Below are positions 55,002 through 64,000 of a stretch of 64,000 nucleotides of DNA, piece by piece. Positions within the stretch are counted from its first letter, which is position 1. Each line of letters opens with the position of its first letter. Below the pieces are notes generated by a model. It was not told the origin of the DNA. It saw only the letters and a list, made by a program, of their open reading frames with translations, and ran no database searches. The stretch comes from Pseudomonadota bacterium. Its GTDB lineage: Bacteria > Desulfobacterota > Desulfobulbia > Desulfobulbales > JAHJIY01. A program made the position numbers and the translations under genes. The stretch is taken from NCBI GenBank assembly GCA_018823175.1, contig JAHJIY010000062.1, positions 1 through 64,000 on the forward strand, given 5' to 3'.

Positions 55002-55487
55002 ATGATTAATAAATACAAATTCCGGCTGGCAACTCTTATCTTACTGATTGTTCCCTGTCTTGTCTTCTTCAGCGGGTGTGTGCCCTTGACCTCTAGCGGC
55101 AGCAGCGATACCGGCATGGCCAATCAAAGCAATAGCTCCGAAGGATCAGTCATTGAAAATGAGCCATATTACCCGACCGAACATAATGACATTCTCATTC
55201 CAGCCGAACTCGTCTGGATCCGTGACCAAAGCGTCTCAATCAATACTCCTACTTTTAATGGCGGCGTCCTGAATTTTTCCGGCCGGGTTGAAGTAAATTC
55301 CCTCACCGAATTTTTCATCAACTCGATGAATAAAAATCACTGGCAGATTACCGGCTCGGTCAAATCAAACAATGTCTTCCTGACCTTTATCAAACCCAAC
55401 GCCACCTGTATGATTCGCATCCTGGAAAGCAGCATAACCGGCAAAACAGATGTTTTCATCTCGGTGGCCAAAAATTTACAACCCTGA
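55002..55487 (+). CDS. Lipoprotein of unknown function
   Basis: 161 residues. A signal peptide with FFSGC lipobox (Cys about 26), then a Ser/Gly-rich stretch (about 27-50), and a globular domain (about 60-161) with IPAELVWIRDQSV, LNFSGRVEVNSLTEFFINSMNKNHW (quoted in pieces: LNFSGRVEVNSL, FFINSMNKNHW) and CMIRILES. It resembles small outer-membrane lipoproteins with one alpha/beta domain, but I cannot name a family. AGGAG precedes the ATG. Lies between nitroreductase and coaBC. Confidence 0.82.
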   Translation: MINKYKFRLATLILLIVPCLVFFSGCVPLTSSGSSDTGMANQSNSSEGSVIENEPYYPTEHNDILIPAELVWIRDQSVSINTPTFNGGVLNFSGRVEVNSLTEFFINSMNKNHWQITGSVKSNNVFLTFIKPNATCMIRILESSITGKTDVFISVAKNLQP

Positions 55488-55547
55488 TCCCTACCCAAAA
55501 AACAGAAATTTTATCATTAGAATATATTTAACTTCTGGAGTCAGATA

Positions 55548-56759
55548 TTGCTAACCGACCGAAAAATAATATTGGGGATAACCGGCGGCATTGCCGCCTA
55601 CAAGGTAATTGACTGGCTACGTGAACTTAGGCGCGAGAACGCGGAGGTTACGGTAATCATGACCGAATCGGCCACCAAATTCGTCACCCCGCTTACCCTG
55701 GCCGCCCTTTCCGGCAATCAGGTTTATACCGACCTGTTTGATCAGCAGGAGGCCGCCAATATCCCCCATATCAATCTGGGCCGCAATCATGACCTGATCC
55801 TGATCGCACCGGCCACCGCCAGCACCATTGCCCGTCTGGCCAATGGCCTGGCTGATGATCTGCTTTCCGCCACCACTCTGGCCGGCACCGCCAAGGTTTT
55901 GATTTGTCCGGCGATGAACAGCAACATGTATCTGCATCCGGCGACCCAGGTTAATCTGACCAAACTTAAAGAGTTCGGCTATATCATCATGGACCCGGAA
56001 AACGGTAAAATGGCCTGCAATGAAGAAGGACCAGGCCGCTTACCGGAATGGCAAAGCGTCAGGGAAGAAATCCTGACCTGCTTTTCGCCCCAGGACCTGA
56101 GCAATCAAGCGATTCTGGTCTCGGCCGGGCCAACCAGGGAACCCCTTGACCCGGTCCGCTATCTGGGCAACCGATCAACCGGAAAAATGGGATTTGCCCT
56201 GGCCGCCACCGCCCATCGCCGCGGGGCCAAAGTGACTCTGGTTTCCGGCCCGGTCACTCTCCCTCATCCCCCCGGAGTAAAGGTGGTTGAAGTAAATACG
56301 GCGACAGAAATGCATAAAGTGATCATGGATTTGTGCCATGATTCATCAATAGTGGTCAAAGCCGCTGCCGTCTCGGACTTCAGACCGGGAACCTATTCAT
56401 CCCGCAAAATAAAAAAACAAACCTCGGGCCTTGAACTCAAACTTGAAAAAAACCCTGATATCCTGGCAGAACTTGGCCTTCTTAAGAAAAACAATAAGAA
56501 GTTCCCATTCCTGATCGGATTCGCGGCGGAGAGCCATGATCTGCTTGAAGAAGGATGGCGCAAACTAAAAGAAAAAAACCTGGACATGATCGTAGTCAAT
56601 GATATAACAAGCTCGGATTCAGGTTTTGAAACCGACTCCAACCGGGTCACCATCCTGGACAAAAACGGCACCGAAAAAAAGCTGCCGCTGCTGAGTAAAG
56701 AAGAAACATCCTGTCAGATATGGGACAGAGTGGTGAAATTAATGAGCGAAGACAGGTAA
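55548..56759 (+). CDS. coaBC: Bifunctional phosphopantothenoylcysteine decarboxylase/ligase
   Basis: 403 residues from TTG 55548, with GGAG nine bases upstream and no nearby ATG. Steps 2 and 3 of coenzyme A synthesis from phosphopantothenate. CoaC part (about 1-185): GITGGIAAYK flavin-binding, PHINLGRNHD with catalytic His, the PAMNSNMY clamp and the active Cys region GKMACNEEGPGRLP. CoaB part (about 188-403): SAGPTREPLDPVRYLGNRSTGKMGFALA and VNDITSSDSGFETDSN (quoted in pieces). Full length. Confidence 0.95.
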   Translation: MLTDRKIILGITGGIAAYKVIDWLRELRRENAEVTVIMTESATKFVTPLTLAALSGNQVYTDLFDQQEAANIPHINLGRNHDLILIAPATASTIARLANGLADDLLSATTLAGTAKVLICPAMNSNMYLHPATQVNLTKLKEFGYIIMDPENGKMACNEEGPGRLPEWQSVREEILTCFSPQDLSNQAILVSAGPTREPLDPVRYLGNRSTGKMGFALAATAHRRGAKVTLVSGPVTLPHPPGVKVVEVNTATEMHKVIMDLCHDSSIVVKAAAVSDFRPGTYSSRKIKKQTSGLELKLEKNPDILAELGLLKKNNKKFPFLIGFAAESHDLLEEGWRKLKEKNLDMIVVNDITSSDSGFETDSNRVTILDKNGTEKKLPLLSKEETSCQIWDRVVKLMSEDR

Positions 56760-56820
56760 TAGCGGTTAGTGGTTAGCGAAAAATAATAATGCCGGTCACG
56801 GATTTTAACGAACATAAACC

Positions 56821-56900
56821 TTGAATATACAAAGCGAAACGCACCCCAAGGGTATTTGCTACGCGGCACATTCCCCGCAGCAAGCCACGGGGAGCTGCAA
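56821..56900 (-). repeat. Dispersed repeat family A, copy A5
   Basis: Starts TTGAATATACAAAGCGAAAC and ends CACGGGGAGCTGCAA. Shares about 40 identical bases with A4 in opposite orientation (GGTATTTGCTACGCGGCAC). It lies in the gap between coaBC and the RND adaptor. Just before it, GGTTAGT-GGTTAGC at 56764-56777 is a two-unit heptamer. Confidence 0.8.
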
Positions 56901-56932
56901 TATCTTGCTTTAAACTTCCAAAAACATAACCT

Positions 56933-58054
56933 ATGAAAGAAACTATCACCAAAAAAATCTGGACATATTTGCCCTGGCTATTTCTGTCGTTAATTATTCT
57001 GATCATTATCGTCATGGCCGGTGCTATCTCCTCCAAAAAAGAAGCGCTTGAGGCTATCAAAACACAAAGCGCCGACGCCTCGGTGCCGGCGATAAGCGTC
57101 GTAACCCAAACTATCATCCCGGCCCCGATGTCCGACCGCATTGACCTGCCCGCCCTGGTTTTGCCCTGGGAAGACCTGATGGTCAAAACTGAAGTGGAAG
57201 GGAAAATCATCTCGGTCTCGGTCAAGGAAGGCGACCGCGTCAACAAAGGTCAGGCTATCGCCCAGATTGATGACCGTGATTATCGCAATAACCTCCATGC
57301 CATCCAGGCCAGACAGGAATTAGCCACCGCCAACTTTAACCGACTTAAGGAACTGGCAAAAACCAACGCCGTAACCCAGGCCATGTTCGATGAGGCCAAC
57401 GCCGTTTTCAAAGAAATTAACGCCATGCTGGCCACTGCCGAACTCAATCTGGAACGATGCGAGATCAAGGCGCCAATCGCGGGGGTTATTAACAATCTGC
57501 CGGTCAGAAACGGCATGCTTCTCGCCCACAGCGACCCGGTTGCCCAGATCCTTGACCTGGCCCGGCTCAAGGTGGAAGTGGCCATCCCGGAATCAGACGT
57601 CACCGCCGTCAGCCAGGTGGACAGCTGCCCTCTTATTCTGGCAGCCCTTGATAACCGGGAGATCATCGGCCGCAAGATATTCCTGGCCAGTCAACCCCAA
57701 TTCCCATCCATGGTTTACACCCTGCGACTAGCAATTGATAACCAGAGCGACGAGATTAAGCCCGGCATGTTCGCCCGGGCCAAGATCACAAAACAGACAG
57801 TTAATGAGGCGCTCGGCATCCCGCTATATGCCGTACTGACCGAAAAGGATGAAAAATTTGTCTTTATCGCCCAGGATAACCTGGCCCGCAAAATAAAGGT
57901 TGAAACCGGTTTCATGGAAGGCTGGAAAGTCCGGATCACCTCCGGCCTGAAGCCGGAAGATCAGGTGGTCATCGTCGGCCATCGCGGCCTGGAAGACGGC
58001 CAACCAGTAAATATCGTTAAAACAATTACAGACCAGCAAAATATCGGTTTATAG
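56933..58054 (+). CDS. RND efflux periplasmic adaptor subunit (membrane fusion protein)
   Basis: 373 residues. An N-terminal signal-anchor helix (about 12-34), then the lipoyl-like hybrid domain halves: KTEVEGKIISVSVKEGDRVNKGQAIAQID (about 86-114, quoted in part) and CEIKAPIAGVINNLPV (about 182-197), with an alpha-hairpin between. A beta-barrel and membrane-proximal domain follow (GMFARAKITKQTVNEALGIP). It links the inner-membrane pump to a TolC-like channel. It precedes the permease by 6 bases. Confidence 0.9.
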   Translation: MKETITKKIWTYLPWLFLSLIILIIIVMAGAISSKKEALEAIKTQSADASVPAISVVTQTIIPAPMSDRIDLPALVLPWEDLMVKTEVEGKIISVSVKEGDRVNKGQAIAQIDDRDYRNNLHAIQARQELATANFNRLKELAKTNAVTQAMFDEANAVFKEINAMLATAELNLERCEIKAPIAGVINNLPVRNGMLLAHSDPVAQILDLARLKVEVAIPESDVTAVSQVDSCPLILAALDNREIIGRKIFLASQPQFPSMVYTLRLAIDNQSDEIKPGMFARAKITKQTVNEALGIPLYAVLTEKDEKFVFIAQDNLARKIKVETGFMEGWKVRITSGLKPEDQVVIVGHRGLEDGQPVNIVKTITDQQNIGL

Positions 58055-58060
58055 AATCCA

Positions 58061-61000
58061 ATGATTATCAGCGACACCGCCATTAAAAAAAGGGTCAGTG
58101 TTATTGTCCTTTCCCTGATCATCATGATTATCGGCATTTATTGCTACATGGACCTGCCCCGTGAGTCCGCCCCGGACATTACCATTCCGCATGTTTTCAT
58201 CTCAACCAGCTACAAAGGCGTCTCACCGCCTGATATGGAAACCTCGGTAACCATACCCATCGAAAAGAAACTCACCGGCCTGGAAAATGTCAAAAAGATA
58301 AAATCGGTCTCCTCGGAAGGGATCAGTTCTATTGATATCGAATTTATCACCGGCACCGACATCGACCAGGTTTTACCGAAAGTACAGGACAAGGTAGATG
58401 AGGCAGGACAAGACCTGCCGGCCGATCTGGAAGAAGACCCTTCAGTCTTTGAGGTGAACATCTCGGAAATGCCGATTGTGATCTTTGCCTTAAGCGGCAC
58501 GGTGGACTCTGCCAGACTCAAGGAAATAGCTGATGATCTGGGCGATCTGATCGAGACCGTGCCCGGTGTTTTAGAAGCCGAGGTCACCGGCGGTCGGGAA
58601 CGAGAGATCAGGGTCGAGTTTATGCCGGAAAAACTCACCTACTTCGGGATCTCCAGTCAGGAAATCGAGGCGACCCTGCGCCGGGAAAACCAGAATGTCT
58701 CGGGCGGCATCATGCACATGGCCGACGGCCGTTTCCAGTTGCAAACCCCCGGCGAGCTTAAAAGTCCGCAGGATTTTTTCCGACTGATCGTCGGCAGCCG
58801 CAACGGTCAGCCGATCTACCTGGCCGATGTGGCAAATATCTTTGACGGCTTTAAAGAAGAAAACAGCCGCTCCCGGCTCGACGGAATATCGTCGATCACC
58901 ATCATGGTAAAAAAACGGGCCGGTGAAAATATTATCCGAATTACCGACCAGGTAGATGCCATAATCGCTAAAGATCAGACCAAATGGCCCCTGGGCACCA
59001 AAATCACCAAACTGATGGACCAGGCCAAGGAAATTCGAAACATGGTGGCCGACCTGGAAAACAACCTGATTTCAGGTCTTATTCTGGTTATCCTGGTCCT
59101 GCCTTTAGCACTAGGCATCCGTAACGCCATTCTGGTCGGCCTGGCCATCCCGTTTTCCATGTTTTTAAGTTTCACCATTCTTTACGTGATGGGTATAACC
59201 CTGAACATGGTCGTTCTTTTCAGCCTGACCCTGGCCTTAGGCATGCTGGTCGACAACGCCATTGTCATCATCGAAAACATCTATCGCTTCACCTCACAGG
59301 GCGTGCCGCGGATTGAGGCGGCGATGCGGGCGACCAGCGAGGTGGCCTATCCGGTGATCGGCTCGACTCTTACTACCGTGGCCGCCTTTTTCCCCATGCT
59401 GTTCTGGCCCGGGATCATGGGCGAATTCATGCGTTACCTGCCGATCACCCTGATCGTCACCCTCTCGGCCAGTTTATTTGTGGCGATGGTGATTAATCCC
59501 GCCCTGGCCTCTTTGATCCTGAAAGAGGCAAAGCCTAGTGAGTTATCTCCCGCTAGCGATCAAGACCCCTTATCAGCCGGCGAACAACCGGTAGCGCCAA
59601 AAGGTTTTATTCTGACCAACTACAAACGGGTGCTCGAATCGGGCCTGAAAAACAGAACAGCGGTCCTGCTAACCTGCTTTGCCCTGTTGATTTTGATTTT
59701 TCAGGCCTGGCTCCTGCGGACCGGCCTGGAAAGACCGGTTGAGTTTTTCCCTGATGTCGACCCTCCTTCCCTTGATGTCAATATCGACATTCCGGAAGGG
59801 GCAGATATCGAGTTATGCGACAGGATTGTCCGCCAGATCGAAATGGCGATCAGCGATCAAAGCTTGACCGGCCCGGGCAGCGCTTCTTACATCTCGACCT
59901 CCGGTTATAATCAGGCCCTGGCCGCCAAAGAACACCAAATGCGTGACGGCTCGCCATATCAGGCAGTGACCGATATCGAAAACATCAAAAATGTTTATGC
60001 CAATGCGATCGCCGGGTCCCAAGGATCCGAGGCCTTTGGCGGTAAAAGTCCAAACCATGTGGGAATCCAGTTTCTTGATTTTAATGAGCGCTCAGTGCCG
60101 ACCCCGCAGAGTGTGGAACATATTCGCCAAAGGGTAAAAAACATTCCCGGCGCCATGATCACAATCAAATCGGCAGATACCGGCCCCCCCACCGGGCCGC
60201 CGATCAATATCGAAATCGCCGGGGATGATTTCACGACGCTCGGGCTGATCGCCAAACAGATCAAAAAACTCGCCGCCCCCTTCCCATTTATTAAGGACCT
60301 GAAAGATGACTTTCAGGAAGGATCGCCCACGATCAGACTTGAAATCGACCGTCAGAAAGCGTCCCTGGTCGGCCTGTCGCTGACCGCGATCGGCCAGGCC
60401 CTGAAAAACGGCTATAACGGCCTGGAGGTTTCGACCTATCGGGAAGGCAACGATGAATTTGATATCACCATCCAGCTCCCGATGCAAAACCGCCTCAACA
60501 CCGAGACCCTGCTGAACCTTTTAATCGCCACGCCGCAAGGCACCTTGATCCCGCTTTCCACCCTGGCCAGTTTCCAATATACCGGCAGCCTCGGCCAGAT
60601 TGTCCGGATCAATAACCAGAGGGTGGTAACCGTTTCCGCCAATGTCGACGAGGCCACCATCCCCTCGCCGGTTGCCAGGTCACGGATCGCAGAGGTCCTG
60701 GCCAAAACAAAACTGCCGCCCGGTTACAGCATCCGGCTGACCGGCGAGCAGGAAGACCAGAAGGAATCCGAGGATTTTCTGGCCAAGGCCTTTATTATCG
60801 CACTGTTCCTGGTATCCCTGGTCTTGATCACCCAGTTCAATTCAGTGGGCCAGCCGATGGTCATCATGACCTCGGTTATCCTTTCCCTGGGCGGCGCTTT
60901 TCTGGGCCTGACCATTTATAAAATGAGTTTCGGAATTATCATGACCGGGGTCGGCGTAATTTCGCTCGCCGGGGTCGTGGTCAACAACGCCATTGTTCTG

Positions 61001-61381
61001 ATCGACTACACCAACAAATTACAGGAGCGCGGCATGGCCTGCAGCGAAGCAATAATCGCCGCCGGTTGCACCCGACTGCGTCCGGTCCTGCTGACCGCGC
61101 TCACCACAATTCTCGGCCTGATTCCCATGGTAAGCGGCATCTCCTACGATTTTCACGCGATGCAGATTTCCTGGGCCAGCGAATCTAGTCAGTGGTGGCG
61201 TTCCATGGCGATGGCCGTTATCTTCGGTCTGCTGGTAGCCACCATCCTTACTCTGGTGGTAGTGCCAATCCTTTACTCCGTTCTTGAATCGATCAAAAAC
61301 GGTTCAGACGCATTAATGACCAGAACAAAAAAAGAATACTGGTTACTGTATGAGCGGATTTTTGGCACAGGTGAGATCTAA
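58061..61381 (+). CDS. RND-family efflux permease (AcrB-like)
   Basis: 1106-residue inner-membrane proton antiporter with twelve membrane helices in two halves and two large periplasmic domains. Opening IKKRVSVIVLSLIIMIIGIY and PRESAPDITIPHVFI are typical. In helix 4 the relay reads GMLVDNAIVIIEN (about 395-407): the second Asp of the AcrB pair is Asn. The other half has SLAGVVVNNAIVLIDYTN. A hydrophilic insert of about 35 residues follows helix 6. Substrate unknown. No outer-membrane TolC gene follows. Same operon as the adaptor. Confidence 0.92.
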   Translation: MIISDTAIKKRVSVIVLSLIIMIIGIYCYMDLPRESAPDITIPHVFISTSYKGVSPPDMETSVTIPIEKKLTGLENVKKIKSVSSEGISSIDIEFITGTDIDQVLPKVQDKVDEAGQDLPADLEEDPSVFEVNISEMPIVIFALSGTVDSARLKEIADDLGDLIETVPGVLEAEVTGGREREIRVEFMPEKLTYFGISSQEIEATLRRENQNVSGGIMHMADGRFQLQTPGELKSPQDFFRLIVGSRNGQPIYLADVANIFDGFKEENSRSRLDGISSITIMVKKRAGENIIRITDQVDAIIAKDQTKWPLGTKITKLMDQAKEIRNMVADLENNLISGLILVILVLPLALGIRNAILVGLAIPFSMFLSFTILYVMGITLNMVVLFSLTLALGMLVDNAIVIIENIYRFTSQGVPRIEAAMRATSEVAYPVIGSTLTTVAAFFPMLFWPGIMGEFMRYLPITLIVTLSASLFVAMVINPALASLILKEAKPSELSPASDQDPLSAGEQPVAPKGFILTNYKRVLESGLKNRTAVLLTCFALLILIFQAWLLRTGLERPVEFFPDVDPPSLDVNIDIPEGADIELCDRIVRQIEMAISDQSLTGPGSASYISTSGYNQALAAKEHQMRDGSPYQAVTDIENIKNVYANAIAGSQGSEAFGGKSPNHVGIQFLDFNERSVPTPQSVEHIRQRVKNIPGAMITIKSADTGPPTGPPINIEIAGDDFTTLGLIAKQIKKLAAPFPFIKDLKDDFQEGSPTIRLEIDRQKASLVGLSLTAIGQALKNGYNGLEVSTYREGNDEFDITIQLPMQNRLNTETLLNLLIATPQGTLIPLSTLASFQYTGSLGQIVRINNQRVVTVSANVDEATIPSPVARSRIAEVLAKTKLPPGYSIRLTGEQEDQKESEDFLAKAFIIALFLVSLVLITQFNSVGQPMVIMTSVILSLGGAFLGLTIYKMSFGIIMTGVGVISLAGVVVNNAIVLIDYTNKLQERGMACSEAIIAAGCTRLRPVLLTALTTILGLIPMVSGISYDFHAMQISWASESSQWWRSMAMAVIFGLLVATILTLVVVPILYSVLESIKNGSDALMTRTKKEYWLLYERIFGTGEI

Positions 61382-61458
61382 GAGGAAAGCATTCTTGAAA
61401 AGGATTTGCGCTACAACTGAGGAGATTGGCAGAAAACTTATTTAATGTAACTTTTGCT

Positions 61459-61515
61459 TAAAGCTGAGTTGAGCAGCTTGTCTGCTCGTACGAAACTTAT
61501 ACCCGCAGGGTGAAA
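61459..61515 (+). repeat. Dispersed repeat family B, copy B2
   Basis: TTAAAGCTGAGTTGAGC, then the palindrome arms GAGCAG...CTGCTC, then ACGAAACTTATACCCGCAGGG. Same layout as B1 at 11014-11074. It lies between the convergent RND permease and GGDEF-EAL genes. Confidence 0.65.
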
Positions 61516-61536
61516 CCAGCCGACAACCTGGTTAAA

Positions 61537-63231
61537 TCAATTTTTACGTCTTAAAATTTCAGACATGGCCCCGGCATCAACCGCCGGACTGAAGTAATTA
61601 CCCTGCCCTTCATCACAACCATATTCTTGCAGGAAGGCCAGTTGCTCCTTGCTTTCGACCCCTTCCGCCGTGACCTTCATCTCCAAAGAGTGGGCCAGGG
61701 AGATAATGGCCTTGCAGATTGCGCTATCGTCCGAGCCCTTCCTGATATTACCCACAAAAGTTTGATCTATCTTCAACCGATCGATCGGATATGATTTCAG
61801 ACTGCTCAGCGATGAATATCCGGTCCCGAAATCATCCAGCGAGATGGTGACCCCGATATCCCTGATCCTTTCAATCATCTGATTATGTTCCTGAAAATGA
61901 TTCATCAGGGTATCTTCGGTCAGTTCCAGTTCAAGGTTCTCTGATTTAACGGAAGTCTCGGCAATTACCCTGGCGATCATGTCGGCCAGGTCCAATTTTT
62001 TGAGCTGCCGGGTGGAAAAATTTACCGCCATACGCAGATCGGGAAAACCATTTTCACTCCATTGCCTTAGCTGCCGACACGCGGTCCGGAGCACCCATTC
62101 TCCGATGGAGTTAATCATCCCCGTCTCATTTAAAAGAGGCAGAAACTGATCAGGCGGCACCAGGTCCTGTCCTTCTGGGGCCCATCGGAGCAAGGCCTCA
62201 ACCCCGACTATCTTCTGATCAGTCAGCGAGTATTGGGGCTGATAGTACAGGATGAACTCATCTTTTTCCAGAGCACGATGCAAACTGCTCTCCATATACA
62301 TCTGTTTCTCAACCTGATCGCTCACCGCCTTGGAATAAAATCGGTAACTGTTACCGCCATCGGCCTTGGACTTGTACATGGCGGCATCAGCGCTTTTAAT
62401 CAGGCTTTCGGCATCCTCACTATCAAAGGGATAAAAAGCGATGCCGACACTGGCCGCGGTAAAAACCTCCCCCCCTTCCAGGATAAAAGCTGGTCTTATG
62501 GCGTCAACAATCCGTTGCGCGATAATCGAGGCACTCTTGGTATCGGTAAGTGCGGAAAGGATAACCACGAATTCATCGCCGCCCATCCGGGCTACAGTAT
62601 CGCAGTCCCGCACACATTTGGACAGGCGGTCGCTAACCCCTTTCAGCAGAAGGTCTCCGGCGTTATGCCCCAGAGTATCATTGATGATTTTAAACCGGTC
62701 CAGATCAAGAAAAAGCAAACCGACCAGGCATGCTTCCCGGGCGGCCAGGGTGATAGAATGCCGCAACCGGTCATGAAAAAGGTTCCGATTGGGCAACCCG
62801 GTCAACGGATCGTACTGAGCCATATATGCAAGTTTCTGCTCGGTATTGCTTCTTTCGATGGAATAACGGATTGAACGCTCAAGCAAAGGGGCGTTTAATT
62901 GTCCTTTGCTCAAAAAATCAGCGGCCCCGGCCTTCATCGCCTCCAGATCAACTTCCCGGTCGGCCTGACCGGTCAGCAGGATAATCGGCTTCCGGCAGCC
63001 GACCAGGATCACCTCACGCAGAAGCTCAAGCCCGCTGTGCTGGCCCAGACGGTAATCAAAAAGATAAACATCATGCTCATTCTTCTCGACCGCCAACAAG
63101 GCCTCGCTAAAGGAGGAAATCCAGTCAAGTTTAAAATCCGTATGCAGGATATCATCGAGCAGGTCACGGGTGATGATATAATCATCCTCATCATCATCAA
63201 CCAGCAGGACTTTAACTTGGTTTTGGGCCAT
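61537..63231 (-). CDS. Response regulator with GGDEF and EAL domains
   Basis: 564 residues. A receiver domain (about 5-125) with the acidic pocket LLVDDDEDDY and phosphoacceptor Asp in YLFDYRLGQHSG (about 59), then a diguanylate cyclase domain (about 140-300, DPLTGLPNRNLFHDRL and RMGGDEFVVIL with intact GGDEF), then an EAL phosphodiesterase domain (about 315-560) with VEALLRW (EALLRW), SLDDFGTGYSSL and KIDQTFV. Both c-di-GMP domains keep their key residues, so it may make and break the second messenger. It lies 50 bases after the CheY-like gene on the same strand. Confidence 0.95.
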   Translation of the reverse strand: MAQNQVKVLLVDDDEDDYIITRDLLDDILHTDFKLDWISSFSEALLAVEKNEHDVYLFDYRLGQHSGLELLREVILVGCRKPIILLTGQADREVDLEAMKAGAADFLSKGQLNAPLLERSIRYSIERSNTEQKLAYMAQYDPLTGLPNRNLFHDRLRHSITLAAREACLVGLLFLDLDRFKIINDTLGHNAGDLLLKGVSDRLSKCVRDCDTVARMGGDEFVVILSALTDTKSASIIAQRIVDAIRPAFILEGGEVFTAASVGIAFYPFDSEDAESLIKSADAAMYKSKADGGNSYRFYSKAVSDQVEKQMYMESSLHRALEKDEFILYYQPQYSLTDQKIVGVEALLRWAPEGQDLVPPDQFLPLLNETGMINSIGEWVLRTACRQLRQWSENGFPDLRMAVNFSTRQLKKLDLADMIARVIAETSVKSENLELELTEDTLMNHFQEHNQMIERIRDIGVTISLDDFGTGYSSLSSLKSYPIDRLKIDQTFVGNIRKGSDDSAICKAIISLAHSLEMKVTAEGVESKEQLAFLQEYGCDEGQGNYFSPAVDAGAMSEILRRKN

Positions 63232-63281
63232 ATCCTTAAACTGAAATCCGTAAATGTTGATCTGCGTAGTGATGACAGATT

Positions 63282-63779
63282 TTAATTTTTACTCGGTGGC
63301 AACTCGACAATCTCAAACCAGTATTTAGCCAGGGCCTGCATCACATCGACCAGTCCGACAAAGGAAACCGGCTTGGTGATAAATGAGTTGACCCCTAAAT
63401 CATAGGAACGGACAATATCCTCTTCCGCTTTGGAAGTAGTCATTACCACGATGGGAATACTGCGCAGTTTCGGGTCGCCCTTGATTTCTTCCAGGGCTTC
63501 ACGCCCGCTCTTTCTGGGCATATTAAGATCAAGCAGAATAAGACCGGGACGGGGATTTTTCTCCTTGTCCGTATATTTGCCCTTATGGTTGAGAAAATCC
63601 ATCAACTCTTCGCCGTCCTCCACAAACCGGATCACATTACTCAGTCTAGCCTCTTCCAAAGCCTCCTGAGCCATCAGGCGATCATCCTCATCGTCATCTG
63701 CCATCAAAATGGTAATTTGCGCTTTTTTATCTTCCATCATCATCCTCAACTCAATAAGTTTTTTAATTTCATCTTTCAT
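63282..63779 (-). CDS. CheY-like single-domain response regulator (Rcp1-type)
   Basis: 165 residues. A 20-residue helical N-terminus precedes a receiver: ILMADDDEDDRLMAQEAL (about 24-41), Asp in LILLDLNMPRKSGREAL (about 83), Thr in VVMTTSKAEEDI, and Lys in FITKPVSF (about 135). Several such regulators partner bacteriophytochrome or hybrid kinases. GGAG lies six bases before ATG 63779. It probably forms an operon with the GGDEF-EAL gene. The sensor kinase is not in the window but may lie upstream. Confidence 0.92.
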   Translation of the reverse strand: MKDEIKKLIELRMMMEDKKAQITILMADDDEDDRLMAQEALEEARLSNVIRFVEDGEELMDFLNHKGKYTDKEKNPRPGLILLDLNMPRKSGREALEEIKGDPKLRSIPIVVMTTSKAEEDIVRSYDLGVNSFITKPVSFVGLVDVMQALAKYWFEIVELPPSKN

Positions 63780-63897
63780 CAGACACTCCGAATTCCCCCA
63801 TTTTTCATAAACAAATCAGTTACCACTTTTGATACAGTCATTAGACATCATATAACTTCAAAGTTTTGGTCGTCAACGCCTAACCAGCATGATTTTC

Positions 63898-64000
63898 TCA
63901 GCGATTGCCCAGATCCATGCCGCCCGGTTTAAACCAAAAAAAATAATATTCTTTAACTACATCATGATAGCGGATCATACCATTAGGATTTCCGCCAACC
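63898..64000 (-). CDS. Possible 3' end of a minus-strand gene (partial)
   Basis: An open frame from the window edge to TGA at 63898-63900 encodes about 33 residues with a protein-like composition (MIRYHDVVKEYYFFWFKPGG). It is too short to name. By position it would be the gene upstream of the response regulators, perhaps their sensor. The 118 bases between it and the CheY-like gene show no clear feature. Confidence 0.3.
   Translation of the reverse strand, partial: VGGNPNGMIRYHDVVKEYYFFWFKPGGMDLGNR

Overview
The window reads as chromosomal DNA of a Gram-negative, probably anaerobic bacterium, most likely a member of Desulfobacterota (Desulfobulbales-like). This is inference from gene content: a complete Tol-Pal set, Skp, FtsY and AlgH (Gram-negative envelope), a CooC-type nickel ATPase, a c-heme DUF3365/Tll0287-type sensor, PEP synthase, an aPGAM-family proposed homoserine kinase beside hom, and a SelW-like selenoprotein whose in-frame UGA requires a selenocysteine pathway. 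No rRNA is present; the only RNA gene seen is an initiator tRNA.

Layout. 1-2.1 kb is accessory: a truncated integrase, a REP-associated tyrosine transposase (RAYT) bounded by 15-bp inverted repeats, and an inactive-looking Mrr-like protein. 2.1-6.2 kb has a membrane-anchored divergent protein kinase and an MFS transporter. 6.2-9.4 kb carries tRNA-fMet, ybgC, the proposed homoserine kinase and hom. 9.8-15.1 kb is tolQ-tolR-tolA-tolB-cpoB. 15.2-24.5 kb holds ppsA, a phosphohexomutase, an Nfu-like scaffold, rlmH, ykgJ-like, algH and glgB. 24.6-31.2 kb is mainly minus-strand: DUF1178, heme sensor, a queuosine-tRNA mannosyltransferase-like enzyme, DjlA-like, ftsY and an IspH-UbiA fusion. 31.5-40.4 kb: DUF2156, a hisH-hisF-namZ-fur/feoA operon, cooC-like ATPase, a zinc-ribbon protein, hslU-hslV-xerC. 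40.9-48.7 kb: xseB-ispA-dxs, skp, pal, glgP. 48.7-64 kb: zinc-ribbon ParA, PilZ, the SelW-like selenoprotein directly before an FHA-adenylate cyclase, yggS, tatD, nitroreductase, lipoprotein, coaBC, an RND efflux pair, and two response regulators.

Functional themes. Glycogen/sugar metabolism (glgB, glgP, phosphohexomutase, ppsA), isoprenoid synthesis (dxs, ispA, ispH-ubiA) and the Tol-Pal envelope machine are each spread over several loci. Signalling is rich: kinase, heme sensor, PilZ, adenylate cyclase, GGDEF-EAL.

Non-coding structure is unusually rich: at least four families of dispersed intergenic repeats (here called A-D), plus heptanucleotide tandem arrays that mix two unit types, TCAACCT and TAAACCT. 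The strongest discovery-type observation is the selenoprotein gene at 51100-51321, which standard ORF calling splits at the UGA. Next are the IspH-UbiA and Fur-FeoA fusions and the divergent membrane kinase.
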